Of a stretch of 7,266 bases of DNA, positions 1 through 5,072 are shown one piece after another. The notes under the pieces were generated by a model that saw nothing but the letters and a program-made list of their open reading frames with translations, ran no database searches and was not told where the DNA came from. Location of the stretch: contig JASJYE010000115.1 in NCBI GenBank assembly GCA_030123645.1, positions 1-7,266 on the forward strand. Direction: 5' to 3'. Position numbers and translations under genes: made by a program. Origin of the DNA: Candidatus Hydrogenedentota bacterium. GTDB taxonomy: Bacteria > Hydrogenedentota > Hydrogenedentia > Hydrogenedentales > GCA-2746185. Positions within the stretch are counted from its first letter, which is position 1; every line of letters begins with the position of its first letter.

Positions 1-93
1 GGATAGACTTCGAAATGGCGTCATTATTTCAACCTCTCAACAGTTGAGACGGATGGCGACCGGAAAAGGTTCCAGGCAAAAGTTACTTGCCCG

Positions 94-180
94 CTACTCC
101 CACTCGATGGTGCCGGGGGGCTTTGAGGTGATGTCGTAGAGGACGCGGTTGATGTGGGGGACTTGGTTGCGGAGGCCGTT
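94..180 (-). pseudogene. guaA: Orphan 3' end of guaA (GMP synthase C-terminus)
   Basis: Read on the minus strand, the last 28 codons before a TAG stop (94-96) encode a C-terminus typical of glutamine-hydrolysing GMP synthase: RVLYDITSKPPGTIEWE, preceded by NGLRNQVPHIN. In intact GuaA this is the extreme C-terminus of the dimerisation domain of a protein of about 510-525 residues. Upstream (181-345) the open frame continues as low-complexity sequence (SPPPPNT and so on), and none of the three minus-strand frames resembles the rest of GuaA, so similarity stops abruptly near position 181. The fragment has no start of its own and cannot make an enzyme. It may be a displaced attachment-site copy from an element that integrated into guaA, or debris from a rearrangement. 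Identity of the fragment is fairly sure; its origin is inference. Confidence 0.78.
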
Positions 181-252
181 GGCGGTGTTCGGGGGAGGGG
201 GGCTGTTTTTCCCGTGGGCGAGCCGGTCGAGCGTTTGGCCAGGGTCGTGCGA

Positions 253-282
253 TTGATACGGCCGCTGCGGGTGGATTAGACT
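253..282 (+). promoter_or_regulatory. Possible sigma70-type promoter for the 348-1061 gene
   Basis: TTGATA (253-258, five of six matches to TTGACA) is separated by 18 bp from TAGACT (277-282, four of six matches to TATAAT). Transcription would begin near 289, leaving a leader of about 60 nt before the GTG start. The surrounding 181-347 stretch otherwise holds only G-rich, non-coding-looking sequence. This is a motif match only. Confidence 0.3.
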
Positions 283-347
283 CGTCTGGTTCTTGGGGGA
301 CCGGCCGCGTAGCGGACTTTCTTCTGGGTTTTGGAGTTCTCTCAAAG

Positions 348-1061
348 GTGAATCCGAAAAAGTTTACAGTCTATTTCGTTCTTCCTTTGGCCACGTCTAT
401 GGCGCTCATCGCGTGCTATTTTTCCGGCATCCGGCTTTTGGAAACCATTGTGGCTGCCCCGTATTTCGAGGGGGTTCAAGACAATTCGCGCCGCGAATTT
501 GGGTTGTTGGAGAACATTCAAGCGGCACTGATTCTTGCGATGAGTGTGATCGCATTTCGCACCGCCTACCGGTGCGGGGTACGTTACGTCCGTTGGTTTA
601 TCTACCTCGTAGGCGCGTGCGCCACGATGTTGCTCTTGGAAGAAATCGATTACGGGCTGCACTTTTACGACTACGTGATGAAGGTTCCGCTGGAGGAGAC
701 GGTCAAGACGCGCAACCTTCATAATCAGGGTGACATAACATTGCGTTTGAAGCAGCTTTCCGACGCGATCACCTTGGGATTCTTCGTCATTGCACCGTTT
801 ATGGCAGGGCGCATTCGCAATCTGAACATTCGATATCTCATTCCCGACCGTTACTCAGTGCTGACCGTGCTTGCGGCGATCATCACGCGCACCGTCGCGC
901 ATGCCCTAGACGACCTGGGAATGGGCTATGGCTTGGGCAGCAATATCGCCGAGTTTCGAGAGATGGTAACGTACTACGTCATGTTTTTGTGGGCGTGTCA
1001 GCTCGCGCGGACGGGGCCGCTGCGCGAGGACCCCGGCGAAGAGTCTGCGCCACCGGGTTAG
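348..1061 (+). CDS. Uncharacterised multi-pass membrane protein (LEEIDYG / NLHN motif family)
   Basis: This is a 237-residue integral membrane protein of unknown function. Hydrophobic segments are visible near residues 8-25, 54-72, 81-98, 138-153, 168-187 and 206-220. Three polar motifs stand out: REFGLLENIQ (49-58) at the start of a membrane segment, LEEIDYG (97-103) at the end of the third, and NLHNQGD (123-129) in the following loop. They resemble, from memory, a widespread group of bacterial hypothetical membrane proteins with E-D-G-x-x-E, GEEISWGQ and NLHN signatures; buried acidic and His/Asn residues suggest an active or metal/ligand site, which is inference. The start is GTG at 348, with GGAG at 333-336 as a rather distant (11 nt) ribosome-binding site. 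The C-terminal tail (222-237) is hydrophilic. Its TAG stop overlaps the stop codon of the convergent kinase-like gene. Confidence 0.85.
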   Translation: MNPKKFTVYFVLPLATSMALIACYFSGIRLLETIVAAPYFEGVQDNSRREFGLLENIQAALILAMSVIAFRTAYRCGVRYVRWFIYLVGACATMLLLEEIDYGLHFYDYVMKVPLEETVKTRNLHNQGDITLRLKQLSDAITLGFFVIAPFMAGRIRNLNIRYLIPDRYSVLTVLAAIITRTVAHALDDLGMGYGLGSNIAEFREMVTYYVMFLWACQLARTGPLREDPGEESAPPG

Positions 1062-1870
1062 CGATTGTTTTTCCGCGCCAGCCGATCGCGCCATGGCACG
1101 TACTCGTCTTCGAGAATGTCTACCCAGGGCTCAAGGGGCTCGTTTTCGGGCAGCAAGCCTTGAATGAAGGACGCGATCGTGGTGCGTGGCCAGAATAGAC
1201 GAAGTTGCCGATAGAGGTGAAGGTGATTCCTCATGCGCCGTTTTCGCGTGTACGCGACATCGAGTTCGGCGTCATCGAGATCCACGAAATAGAACTTTCG
1301 TCCGTCCTTCGTGAGTACATTCGTGCTGCTGAGATCTTTTAGATATACCCCCGCGTTGAGGACCTGTTCGTATGCGCCGCGCAGTGCATCCAGAAAGGCC
1401 TCGACCTCCTGCTGGGACGCTCGATCGCTAACCAAAGCAGACCCGTAATCCCCTAAGGATTTCAGATTTGGAACGTAATCGGACACAAGAACGTTTCCGG
1501 TGATCAGGCCGTGCCATCGCTTTTCCAACAGGGCCCGGGGCGTCGGTACTCCAGCTCCCGCTTCGTGCAATCTGAGCGCGACGTGCCAGCCACGGCGGTA
1601 GGTATCGCCGAGAAAGGTGTGCCGAAGCGTGCCAAGAAACGGCGCGTCCCGTCTTGATTTCAGGACGTAAGGTCCCACATGCCGGACCAATCGTTTCCGC
1701 GACTTTTTGAGAATGCGCCCATCTTGATCGAGGACCTCCAGAATCTCTCTGGCATCCGTTCCGGGCGTGAGATGGAGGATATGGGGGCCATGACGCTCGC
1801 TTCGAATGTTCACTTGAGTGAGGGGAATCGCCTGAGTGGTACCGAATTCTTTCCGGATTGCACGTAGCAT
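1058..1870 (-). CDS. Kdo/WaaP (lipopolysaccharide) kinase-family protein
   Basis: The 270-residue protein has a compact protein-kinase-like fold of the Kdo kinase/WaaP family, which phosphorylates sugars of the LPS inner core at the cytoplasmic face. Visible landmarks are YVLKSRR, with Lys71 as the candidate ATP-binding lysine; the AGVPTPRALLEKR segment (106-118) ahead of a VSDYVP hinge (129-134); the catalytic-loop equivalent YLKDLSSTNVL (176-186) with Asp179 and Asn184; and FVDLDD (195-200) with Asp197 as the metal-binding Asp. The usual HxD histidine is replaced by Leu177, although the rest of the loop is intact. The ATG at 1870 is preceded by GAAGGG with a 7-nt spacer, supporting the start. 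The gene lies 160 bp downstream of the LAB_N gene on the same strand, so co-transcription is possible. Its exact substrate (Kdo, heptose or another envelope sugar) cannot be read from the sequence. Confidence 0.87.
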   Translation of the reverse strand: MLRAIRKEFGTTQAIPLTQVNIRSERHGPHILHLTPGTDAREILEVLDQDGRILKKSRKRLVRHVGPYVLKSRRDAPFLGTLRHTFLGDTYRRGWHVALRLHEAGAGVPTPRALLEKRWHGLITGNVLVSDYVPNLKSLGDYGSALVSDRASQQEVEAFLDALRGAYEQVLNAGVYLKDLSSTNVLTKDGRKFYFVDLDDAELDVAYTRKRRMRNHLHLYRQLRLFWPRTTIASFIQGLLPENEPLEPWVDILEDEYVPWRDRLARKNNR

Positions 1871-2030
1871 ATCGCAGCCCTTCAGCGGGCTTCAAGGATT
1901 GGCGTTTGCCACAGGGATGCTCGCGCCAAGGGCCGGTCAACCGACAGCCCATACCATGATCAGGGTCACGATTCTGTGGACTCTCGCGCAAGAGAAGCTG
2001 GAACACGAGCGCTGAGAAGAATCAGGGCGA

Positions 2031-2726
2031 TCATTCGCTGGCCTGGACTCCGATCTTATCGCCTTCGTGATGAACGAACCAAATATTTCGCAGATAAATT
2101 AGCAGGGTGGCGAGCATGCCAATGCCGAAGACCCATTCGCGACGTTGTAAGAAGCTGGTCGCCTGTAAGGATGAAGCCAAAACGCTAAGGTACCAGAAAG
2201 CGGCAGGCACCACGCTCTTTTTCTGCATTTCGGTGGCCACCCACTGGACGATGAATCGCGCGGCGAACAGGGCCTGTCCAACAACGCCGATAGCAAGCCA
2301 GAACCACAGGGATCGAGAGATTTCCTCAGGTTTGGTCTTGGCGTCCGCGTATTCTCCCCACCACACGTAAACGACGAGCATGACGGCTACGGTTGCGATG
2401 ATAACGATCAGGCCATGCACGATGCGCGATCGCAACGGCGTAAGCGTACCTTGGTCGCGCCAGATGTGAATTAGGTTTCGTCCATATACGACGAGATTGA
2501 AGCTTTGGCCTAGTGCGCCGACCGGTGAGCGGCTAACGACGGCGAAGGTCATGAGAAGCACCGAACCGATGCTACTCATGTACCAAAAAAGAATGGGCAT
2601 GACGCTGCGGCCGGCACGCTCCGAAGCCAGCCATTGGACGTAGAAGCGGCCGAAGAAGATGGCGCCCCCGATGATGCCGACGACTTGCCAGAACGGGGGA
2701 ACGGCGTTTCCCGTAGCCGAATCCAT
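2031..2726 (-). CDS. Tandem LAB_N-domain membrane protein (lipid-A-disaccharide synthase N-terminal domain-like), 7 TM
   Basis: This 231-residue membrane protein contains two copies of the LAB_N domain (lipid A biosynthesis, N-terminal). Copy 1 spans about residues 17-88 (RFYVQWLASE, then SVMPILFWYMSS, then YGRNLIHI). Copy 2 spans about 147-217 (RFIVQWVATE, then SVVPAAFWYLSV, then YLRNIWFV). Each copy has three hydrophobic helices, and a separate hydrophobic helix (103-122) links them, giving a 3+1+3 arrangement. LAB_N belongs to the same broad superfamily as PQ-loop/MtN3 (SWEET) transporters. The ATG (2724-2726) directly follows the TAG of the glycosyltransferase gene with zero spacing and no strong Shine-Dalgarno, implying translational coupling. 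A role moving or handling the lipid-linked sugar made by the upstream GT2 is inferred from context. No LpxB catalytic domain is present. Confidence 0.92.
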   Translation of the reverse strand: MDSATGNAVPPFWQVVGIIGGAIFFGRFYVQWLASERAGRSVMPILFWYMSSIGSVLLMTFAVVSRSPVGALGQSFNLVVYGRNLIHIWRDQGTLTPLRSRIVHGLIVIIATVAVMLVVYVWWGEYADAKTKPEEISRSLWFWLAIGVVGQALFAARFIVQWVATEMQKKSVVPAAFWYLSVLASSLQATSFLQRREWVFGIGMLATLLIYLRNIWFVHHEGDKIGVQASE

Positions 2727-3443
2727 CTAGGGGCCGTCTTCGACGTCGGGGTAGACGACGCGCCGCAACAACCACGCGACGCCGATGAGATCGTAGATGC
2801 CGCGGCCGAGCCTATTTCCGATTCCGTATTTCGATACGCCGTGTTGGCGGGGGTGGTGTTGTACAGGGCATTCGGTCAATCGCATGCCGGCATTGCGCAG
2901 GACCGCGCCGTAGAAGCGGTGGGCGCCGTTGAACGGAATGAGATAGCGAAGGCATTCGCGTCGAAACCCCTTCGTACCGCAACCGGTATCGCGAAGCCCG
3001 TCGCGCAAAATGGCGTTTCGTACGCGGTTGGCTATCCGGCTGGAAATCTTTCGGACCCAGGTGTCACATCGATTTACCCGGTAGCCGCATACGCAGTCGT
3101 AGTCGCTCAACAACTCAATTATCTTGGGGAAGTCCGCAGGATCATTTTGGAGGTCGCCGTCGATGCTAAGAATGTAGTCTCCGTTGGCGCGTGTCATCCC
3201 GGCCCATAGCGCAGCGGACTGACCACAGTTCTCGGTAAGATGGATAGCCCGGAAGCGGACATCTTCTTCTGCGAGGCGATCGATCGCCGCAGCGGTGCCG
3301 TCGGTGCTCCCGTCGTTTACGAGCAAGCACTCGTGATCATGGCCTGGCATGAGATCGAGCGCAGCAACGATTCTATTGAAGAGAGGGTCAACGTTGTCCT
3401 CCTCATTGTATAGTGGAACGACGACCGATATGCGCTCGTTCAC
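2727..3443 (-). CDS. GT2 family glycosyltransferase, DPM1/polyprenyl-phosphate sugar synthase type
   Basis: The protein is 238 residues from a GTG start. It has the complete GT-A fold signature of family 2: ISVVVPLYNEEDNV (5-18), LLVNDGSTDGT (40-50), and the metal/nucleotide-binding DGD (95-97) inside SIDGDLQNDP. The C-terminal stretch PRQHGVSKYGIGNRLGRGIYDL (198-219) matches soluble DPM1-like enzymes that transfer a sugar from a nucleotide donor to a polyprenyl phosphate. No C-terminal membrane helices are present, unlike GtrB or ArnC. The frame is open upstream to an ATG at 3530, but those 29 extra residues are not family-like. The GTG at 3441-3443 has GAGG seven nucleotides upstream and places the conserved VVVP strand at the very N-terminus, as expected. 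It is the first gene of the cluster and abuts the LAB_N gene. The sugar is unknown. Confidence 0.94.
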   Translation of the reverse strand: MNERISVVVPLYNEEDNVDPLFNRIVAALDLMPGHDHECLLVNDGSTDGTAAAIDRLAEEDVRFRAIHLTENCGQSAALWAGMTRANGDYILSIDGDLQNDPADFPKIIELLSDYDCVCGYRVNRCDTWVRKISSRIANRVRNAILRDGLRDTGCGTKGFRRECLRYLIPFNGAHRFYGAVLRNAGMRLTECPVQHHPRQHGVSKYGIGNRLGRGIYDLIGVAWLLRRVVYPDVEDGP

Positions 3444-3686
3444 TTGAGGGCCTCGATACGGGGCCAGAAATCGAAAGGCACAAGGAATTGATACAGTAAT
3501 CTCTGAAGCACCTCCAGTTCCCCCCTCCACCGATCACACGCGGGACTCTCGCACTACTCACGCTGCAATCCTCCCTAAAGCTCTTAGAGATATACGAGGC
3601 GATCTTTTCGAACTGCTCCGAGCGCGGGACCTGTACGAACGCAGCGCTAATCCCTTTGTGCCTCGCTTCTTCAGGGAGTCGCTTTT

Positions 3687-3809
3687 ATGATGCTACATTG
3701 TATCGACTGCGGTGGCAAGTCGGCAGTGCGGGAGGCGTGGTTTCGCCCTGCAGGGCTTGATTTTCAGGGGAGGATCGCTGACCCAGGGCCTTGCCCTGGC
3801 CTGCCGTAG
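3687..3809 (+). CDS. Possible 40-residue ORF, function unknown (doubtful)
   Basis: An ATG at 3687 is preceded by GGGAG (3674-3678) with an 8-nt spacer, which is good ribosome-binding spacing. It overlaps the TGA that closes the upstream start-less open frame (ATGA arrangement). The product would begin MMLHCIDCGGK, with a CxxC pair at residues 5 and 8, and would end in a Gly/Pro-rich tail. The second half of the frame runs through two strong palindromes, which argues that this DNA is shaped by structure rather than coding. I recognise no family, and chance is a serious alternative. Confidence 0.18.
   Translation: MMLHCIDCGGKSAVREAWFRPAGLDFQGRIADPGPCPGLP
3745..3799. repeat. Two adjacent GC-rich palindromes
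   Basis: GCCCTGCAGGGC (3745-3756) is a perfect 12-bp palindrome. Twenty-six bases further on, CCAGGGC (3783-3789) and GCCCTGG (3793-3799) form a perfect 7-bp stem with a CTT loop. Both share the CAGGGC/GCCCTG core, so the arms can also pair with each other in alternative ways. No T-run follows either stem on either strand, so they are not simple intrinsic terminators. Confidence 0.6.
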
Positions 3810-3843
3810 GGTCCGAAGCGGGAAAAAGGTTTACATTTTAGAC

Positions 3844-3886
3844 CGGATAGCTCACCGTCTCGCTACGAAATCCGGTGAGCTATCCG
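3844..3886. repeat. Perfect 14-bp inverted repeat, 15-nt loop
   Basis: CGGATAGCTCACCG (3844-3857) and CGGTGAGCTATCCG (3873-3886) are exact reverse complements separated by 15 bases. Transposase-like coding sequence begins immediately to the right (about 3888). The repeat may be the end of a mobile element, a site recognised by a transposase or recombinase, or a stable RNA hairpin. No U-tract follows on either strand, so a classic intrinsic terminator is not supported. Confidence 0.88.
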
Positions 3887-3914
3887 CGTTAAGCCCCGGA
3901 GCCTCAAAACGCGG
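3884..3914. repeat. 7-bp inverted repeat overlapping the 14-bp repeat
   Basis: CCGCGTT (3884-3890) and AACGCGG (3908-3914) are exact reverse complements with 17 bases between them. The left arm shares three bases (3884-3886) with the right arm of the larger repeat, so the two hairpins could not both form in full. It lies inside the degenerate transposase reading frame, so it may be coincidental. Confidence 0.4.
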
Positions 3915-4270
3915 GTAGGCTAACTCGCGTTGCGTGTGCCTCAAGCACGGGGCGCCGAGCCCTACTCGCCCAGGTTCTATGCCCGGTGGGAGCGCAGTGA
4001 GCGGGCGCTGCTGGTGGCGTGTGCGGAGATGTATTTCATGGGGGTCTCGACCCGCAAGGTCAAACGCGTCCTCGAGAAAATGGGTGGCTTCGATGTGTCG
4101 GCAAGCACCGTGTCGTGCGTGGCACAGGAGGTGGACGAGAAACTCACGGAGTTCCGCCAACGGCGCTTGGACGAGCATACTGGCCCTACCTCGTCGTGGA
4201 GGCGACCTGCGTGAAGGTGCGCAAGAAGGGGCGGCAACGGGCAGTCATTCGGGCAGTCACCTTGCAATAG
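3888..4270 (+). pseudogene. IS256-family transposase, decayed internal fragment
   Basis: The reading frame KPRSLKTRVG (from 3891), then a TAA stop (3921-3923), then LALRVPQARG and YARWERSERALLVACAEMY, GVSTRKVKRVLEKMGGFDVSAS, FRQRRLDEHT is characteristic of IS256 (mutator-type) transposases just before and into the DDE catalytic domain. Reading continues in the next frame from 4181 as WPYLVVEATCVKVRKKGR, which implies loss of one base near 4179-4180. This covers only about 125 residues of a protein that is normally about 400. The N-terminus and the rest of the catalytic domain are missing. The first catalytic Asp, normally in the VDA motif of this strand, reads VEA. With a stop, a frameshift, two truncations and an altered active-site residue, it is certainly inactive. 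No target-site duplication is evident. Confidence 0.9.
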
Positions 4271-4316
4271 CTCCGATGGCCCCGTCGCCATAACTGCGTG
4301 CTGTCCAAGAGTTACG

Positions 4317-4392
4317 TGGTGGAGGTGAGCGGATTTGAACCGCCGACCTCATCGTTGCGAACGATGCGCTCTCCCAACTGAGCTACACCCCC
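4317..4392 (-). tRNA. tRNA-Ala (anticodon CGC)
   Basis: On the minus strand a 76-nt cloverleaf folds completely. The acceptor stem is GGGGGTG/CACCTCC and includes the G3-U70 wobble that identifies alanine tRNAs. The D arm is GCTC...GAGC, the anticodon stem CATCG/CGATG encloses the loop TTCGCAA (anticodon CGC, reading GCG), the variable loop is AGGTC, and the T arm is GGCGG-TTCAAAT-CCGCT. Discriminator A73 and the 3' CCA are both encoded. It sits 46 bp beyond the decayed transposase, with no clear terminator after it. Confidence 0.97.
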
Positions 4393-4738
4393 ACGAAGGG
4401 CTTGATGGTAACAAAGGGCGCGGTCAGCGCTCAAGATGGCCGTATTTGGTGCGGGATGCAGTTCAAGTTTCGGTTGGAGTGGGCGGTCGCGAAATCGCGC
4501 CGTGCTTAGGGCTTGGTCGAGCCTTTGGTAAATTTCCGTCAGACGCTGCCGGATTGTGGCTCTGAGGTGCCGGCGTGGACGAGACATGTGCTGCTGCGTC
4601 CTCGGCCCTTCCTATCTTCCCGCAGGCAGCCCTCGCCGAGGGCGCTACTCGAGTGGACAGTCCCGAAGGAGCGGGCGAAGGATGGCTCATGCCTGTGCTG
4701 CGGGTCGGGAATGTGGCTCTCTTCTAAGGCAGGTAGGG
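4393..4738. other. Interval between tRNA-Ala and the candidate microprotein; no supported gene
   Basis: Apart from a possible tRNA promoter (4405-4434), I see no gene here. Open frames on both strands are Arg/Pro/Ser-rich, as expected for non-coding GC-rich DNA. A short GCCCT/AGGGC hairpin (about 4628-4642) and a CGCGA-AA-TCGCG repeat (about 4490) are present, neither followed by a T-run. As both neighbours are on the minus strand, this could be transcribed spacer. Confidence 0.55.
4405..4434 (-). promoter_or_regulatory. Possible promoter of tRNA-Ala
   Basis: On the minus strand, TTGAGC (4434-4429, four of six matches to consensus) is followed after 18 bp by TACCAT (4410-4405, four of six). 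The mature tRNA starts 12 bp beyond the -10 box, so the primary transcript would have only a 5-6 nt leader, compatible with a tRNA transcribed alone. The match is weak. Confidence 0.33.
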
Positions 4739-4831
4739 CTATCGAATGCCCAGAGCGAGGCTCCAGGCAAGTGCCATAATGGTGATCGCGCTGAGACCGG
4801 CTCCGATCTCGAGAATTCTTCCGAAATCCAT
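4739..4831 (-). CDS. Candidate 30-residue single-pass membrane microprotein
   Basis: An ATG at 4831 opens a 30-codon frame ending in TAG (4739-4741). The product starts MDFGRILEIG and continues as an uninterrupted hydrophobic stretch (about residues 9-29: IGAGLSAITIMALAWSLALG) ending in Arg, which is what a one-helix membrane peptide looks like. An AGGGGG tract lies about 9-10 nt upstream of the start, and a promoter with a perfect TTGACA box lies at 4855-4883, giving a short leader. No other frame in this interval is plausible. I recognise no family; small subunits of transporters or oxidases, type I toxin-like peptides and stress-induced microproteins look similar. It could also be the 5' end of a longer gene that has decayed. 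Confidence 0.42.
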   Translation of the reverse strand: MDFGRILEIGAGLSAITIMALAWSLALGIR

Positions 4832-4854
4832 AAAAAGTGTTCCCCCTGCCCTGT

Positions 4855-4883
4855 AGAGTATCGAAAAATGTGGAATGTGTCAA
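4855..4883 (-). promoter_or_regulatory. Promoter with perfect TTGACA -35 box
   Basis: On the minus strand, TTGACA (4883-4878) is followed by a 17-bp spacer and TACTCT (4860-4855). GATACT (4862-4857) is an alternative -10 with a closer match but a 15-bp spacer. The flanking DNA is markedly AT-rich compared with the rest of the window. Transcription would start about 15-20 nt before the ATG at 4831, so the candidate microprotein is the natural target. Confidence 0.5.
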
Positions 4884-4900
4884 TAGATTACATAGGCATA

Positions 4901-4918
4901 AGCACAATATATAGTGCT
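4901..4918. promoter_or_regulatory. Operator-like palindrome upstream of the promoter
   Basis: AGCAC (4901-4905) and GTGCT (4914-4918) are perfect inverted half-sites flanking the AT-rich spacer AATATATA. The site begins 17 bp upstream of the TTGACA box, a position where an activator or repressor dimer could act. Five-base half-sites can occur by chance, so this is a candidate only. Confidence 0.35.
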
Positions 4919-5010
4919 AAATAATGAATCTAAACGATTTAGGATGATCGTAGTCTGGTCGGCAAACCCCACAATTGGACCTAAATCCAGCCTAATGGTC
5001 TCTTGGACGG

Positions 5011-5042
5011 CCCAGAATCGGGCCCTAAGAAGCGATTCTGGG
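5011..5042. repeat. Perfect 10-bp inverted repeat downstream of rsgA
   Basis: CCCAGAATCG (5011-5020) and CGATTCTGGG (5033-5042) are exact reverse complements around a 12-base loop, 30 bp beyond the rsgA stop. The left arm can alternatively pair locally (GGCCC at 5009-5013 with GGGCC at 5020-5024). Its position suits an rsgA transcript end or mRNA-stabilising stem, but no U-tract follows, so a standard intrinsic terminator is not shown. A dispersed palindromic repeat is another possibility. Confidence 0.75.
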
Positions 5043-5072
5043 ACCTAGATGGGGCGTCTAGCGTTTGTGGTG

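Larger units (their letters stand above)
3444..3886. other. Gene-poor, structured interval between the GT2 gene and the IS256 remnant
   Basis: No confident gene lies in these 443 bases. The left part must contain the promoter of the minus-strand GT2 cluster, but I see no convincing -35/-10 pair. A plus-strand frame stays open for about 80 codons (3447-3690) but lacks ATG, GTG or TTG until near its end and matches nothing I recognise. The right part contains a possible 40-codon ORF, two short palindromes and a 14-bp inverted repeat, each listed separately. The texture suggests accumulated debris or mobile-element ends rather than a functional gene. Confidence 0.6.

Noticed and set aside
1876..1891. 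AGCCC-TTCAGC-GGGCT hairpin as a terminator between the LAB_N and kinase genes
   Set aside because: The stem is only 5 bp, has no T-run, and contains the ribosome-binding site of the kinase gene.
1428..2006. 192-codon minus-strand ORF overlapping the kinase gene
   Set aside because: It is a frame shadow of the kinase gene with an Arg/Ser/Pro-rich composition and no family features.
2634..3209. 191-codon plus-strand ORF opposite the GT2 and LAB_N genes
   Set aside because: It is antisense to two well-supported genes; its Ala/Val/Asp-rich composition is that of a shadow frame.
3444..3530. ATG at 3530 as the start of the GT2 gene
   Set aside because: The 29 added residues are not family-like, while the GTG at 3443 has a GAGG site and puts the conserved first strand at the N-terminus.
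3447..3690. Start-less open plus-strand frame of about 80 codons, with a passing resemblance to N-termini of polysaccharide ABC permeases
   Set aside because: It has no usable start codon except near its end, and the resemblance is too weak to support a gene or a pseudogene call.
4270..4392. tRNA-Ala 3' end as an integration site for the IS256 fragment
   Set aside because: IS256 elements do not target tRNA 3' ends, no duplicated tRNA 3' segment is visible, and the tRNA is intact.
4312..4587. 91-codon minus-strand ORF running through the tRNA
   Set aside because: Its C-terminal GVAQLGERIVRNDEVGGSNPLTSTT-type stretch is simply tRNA-Ala read as protein; this is a well-known annotation artefact.
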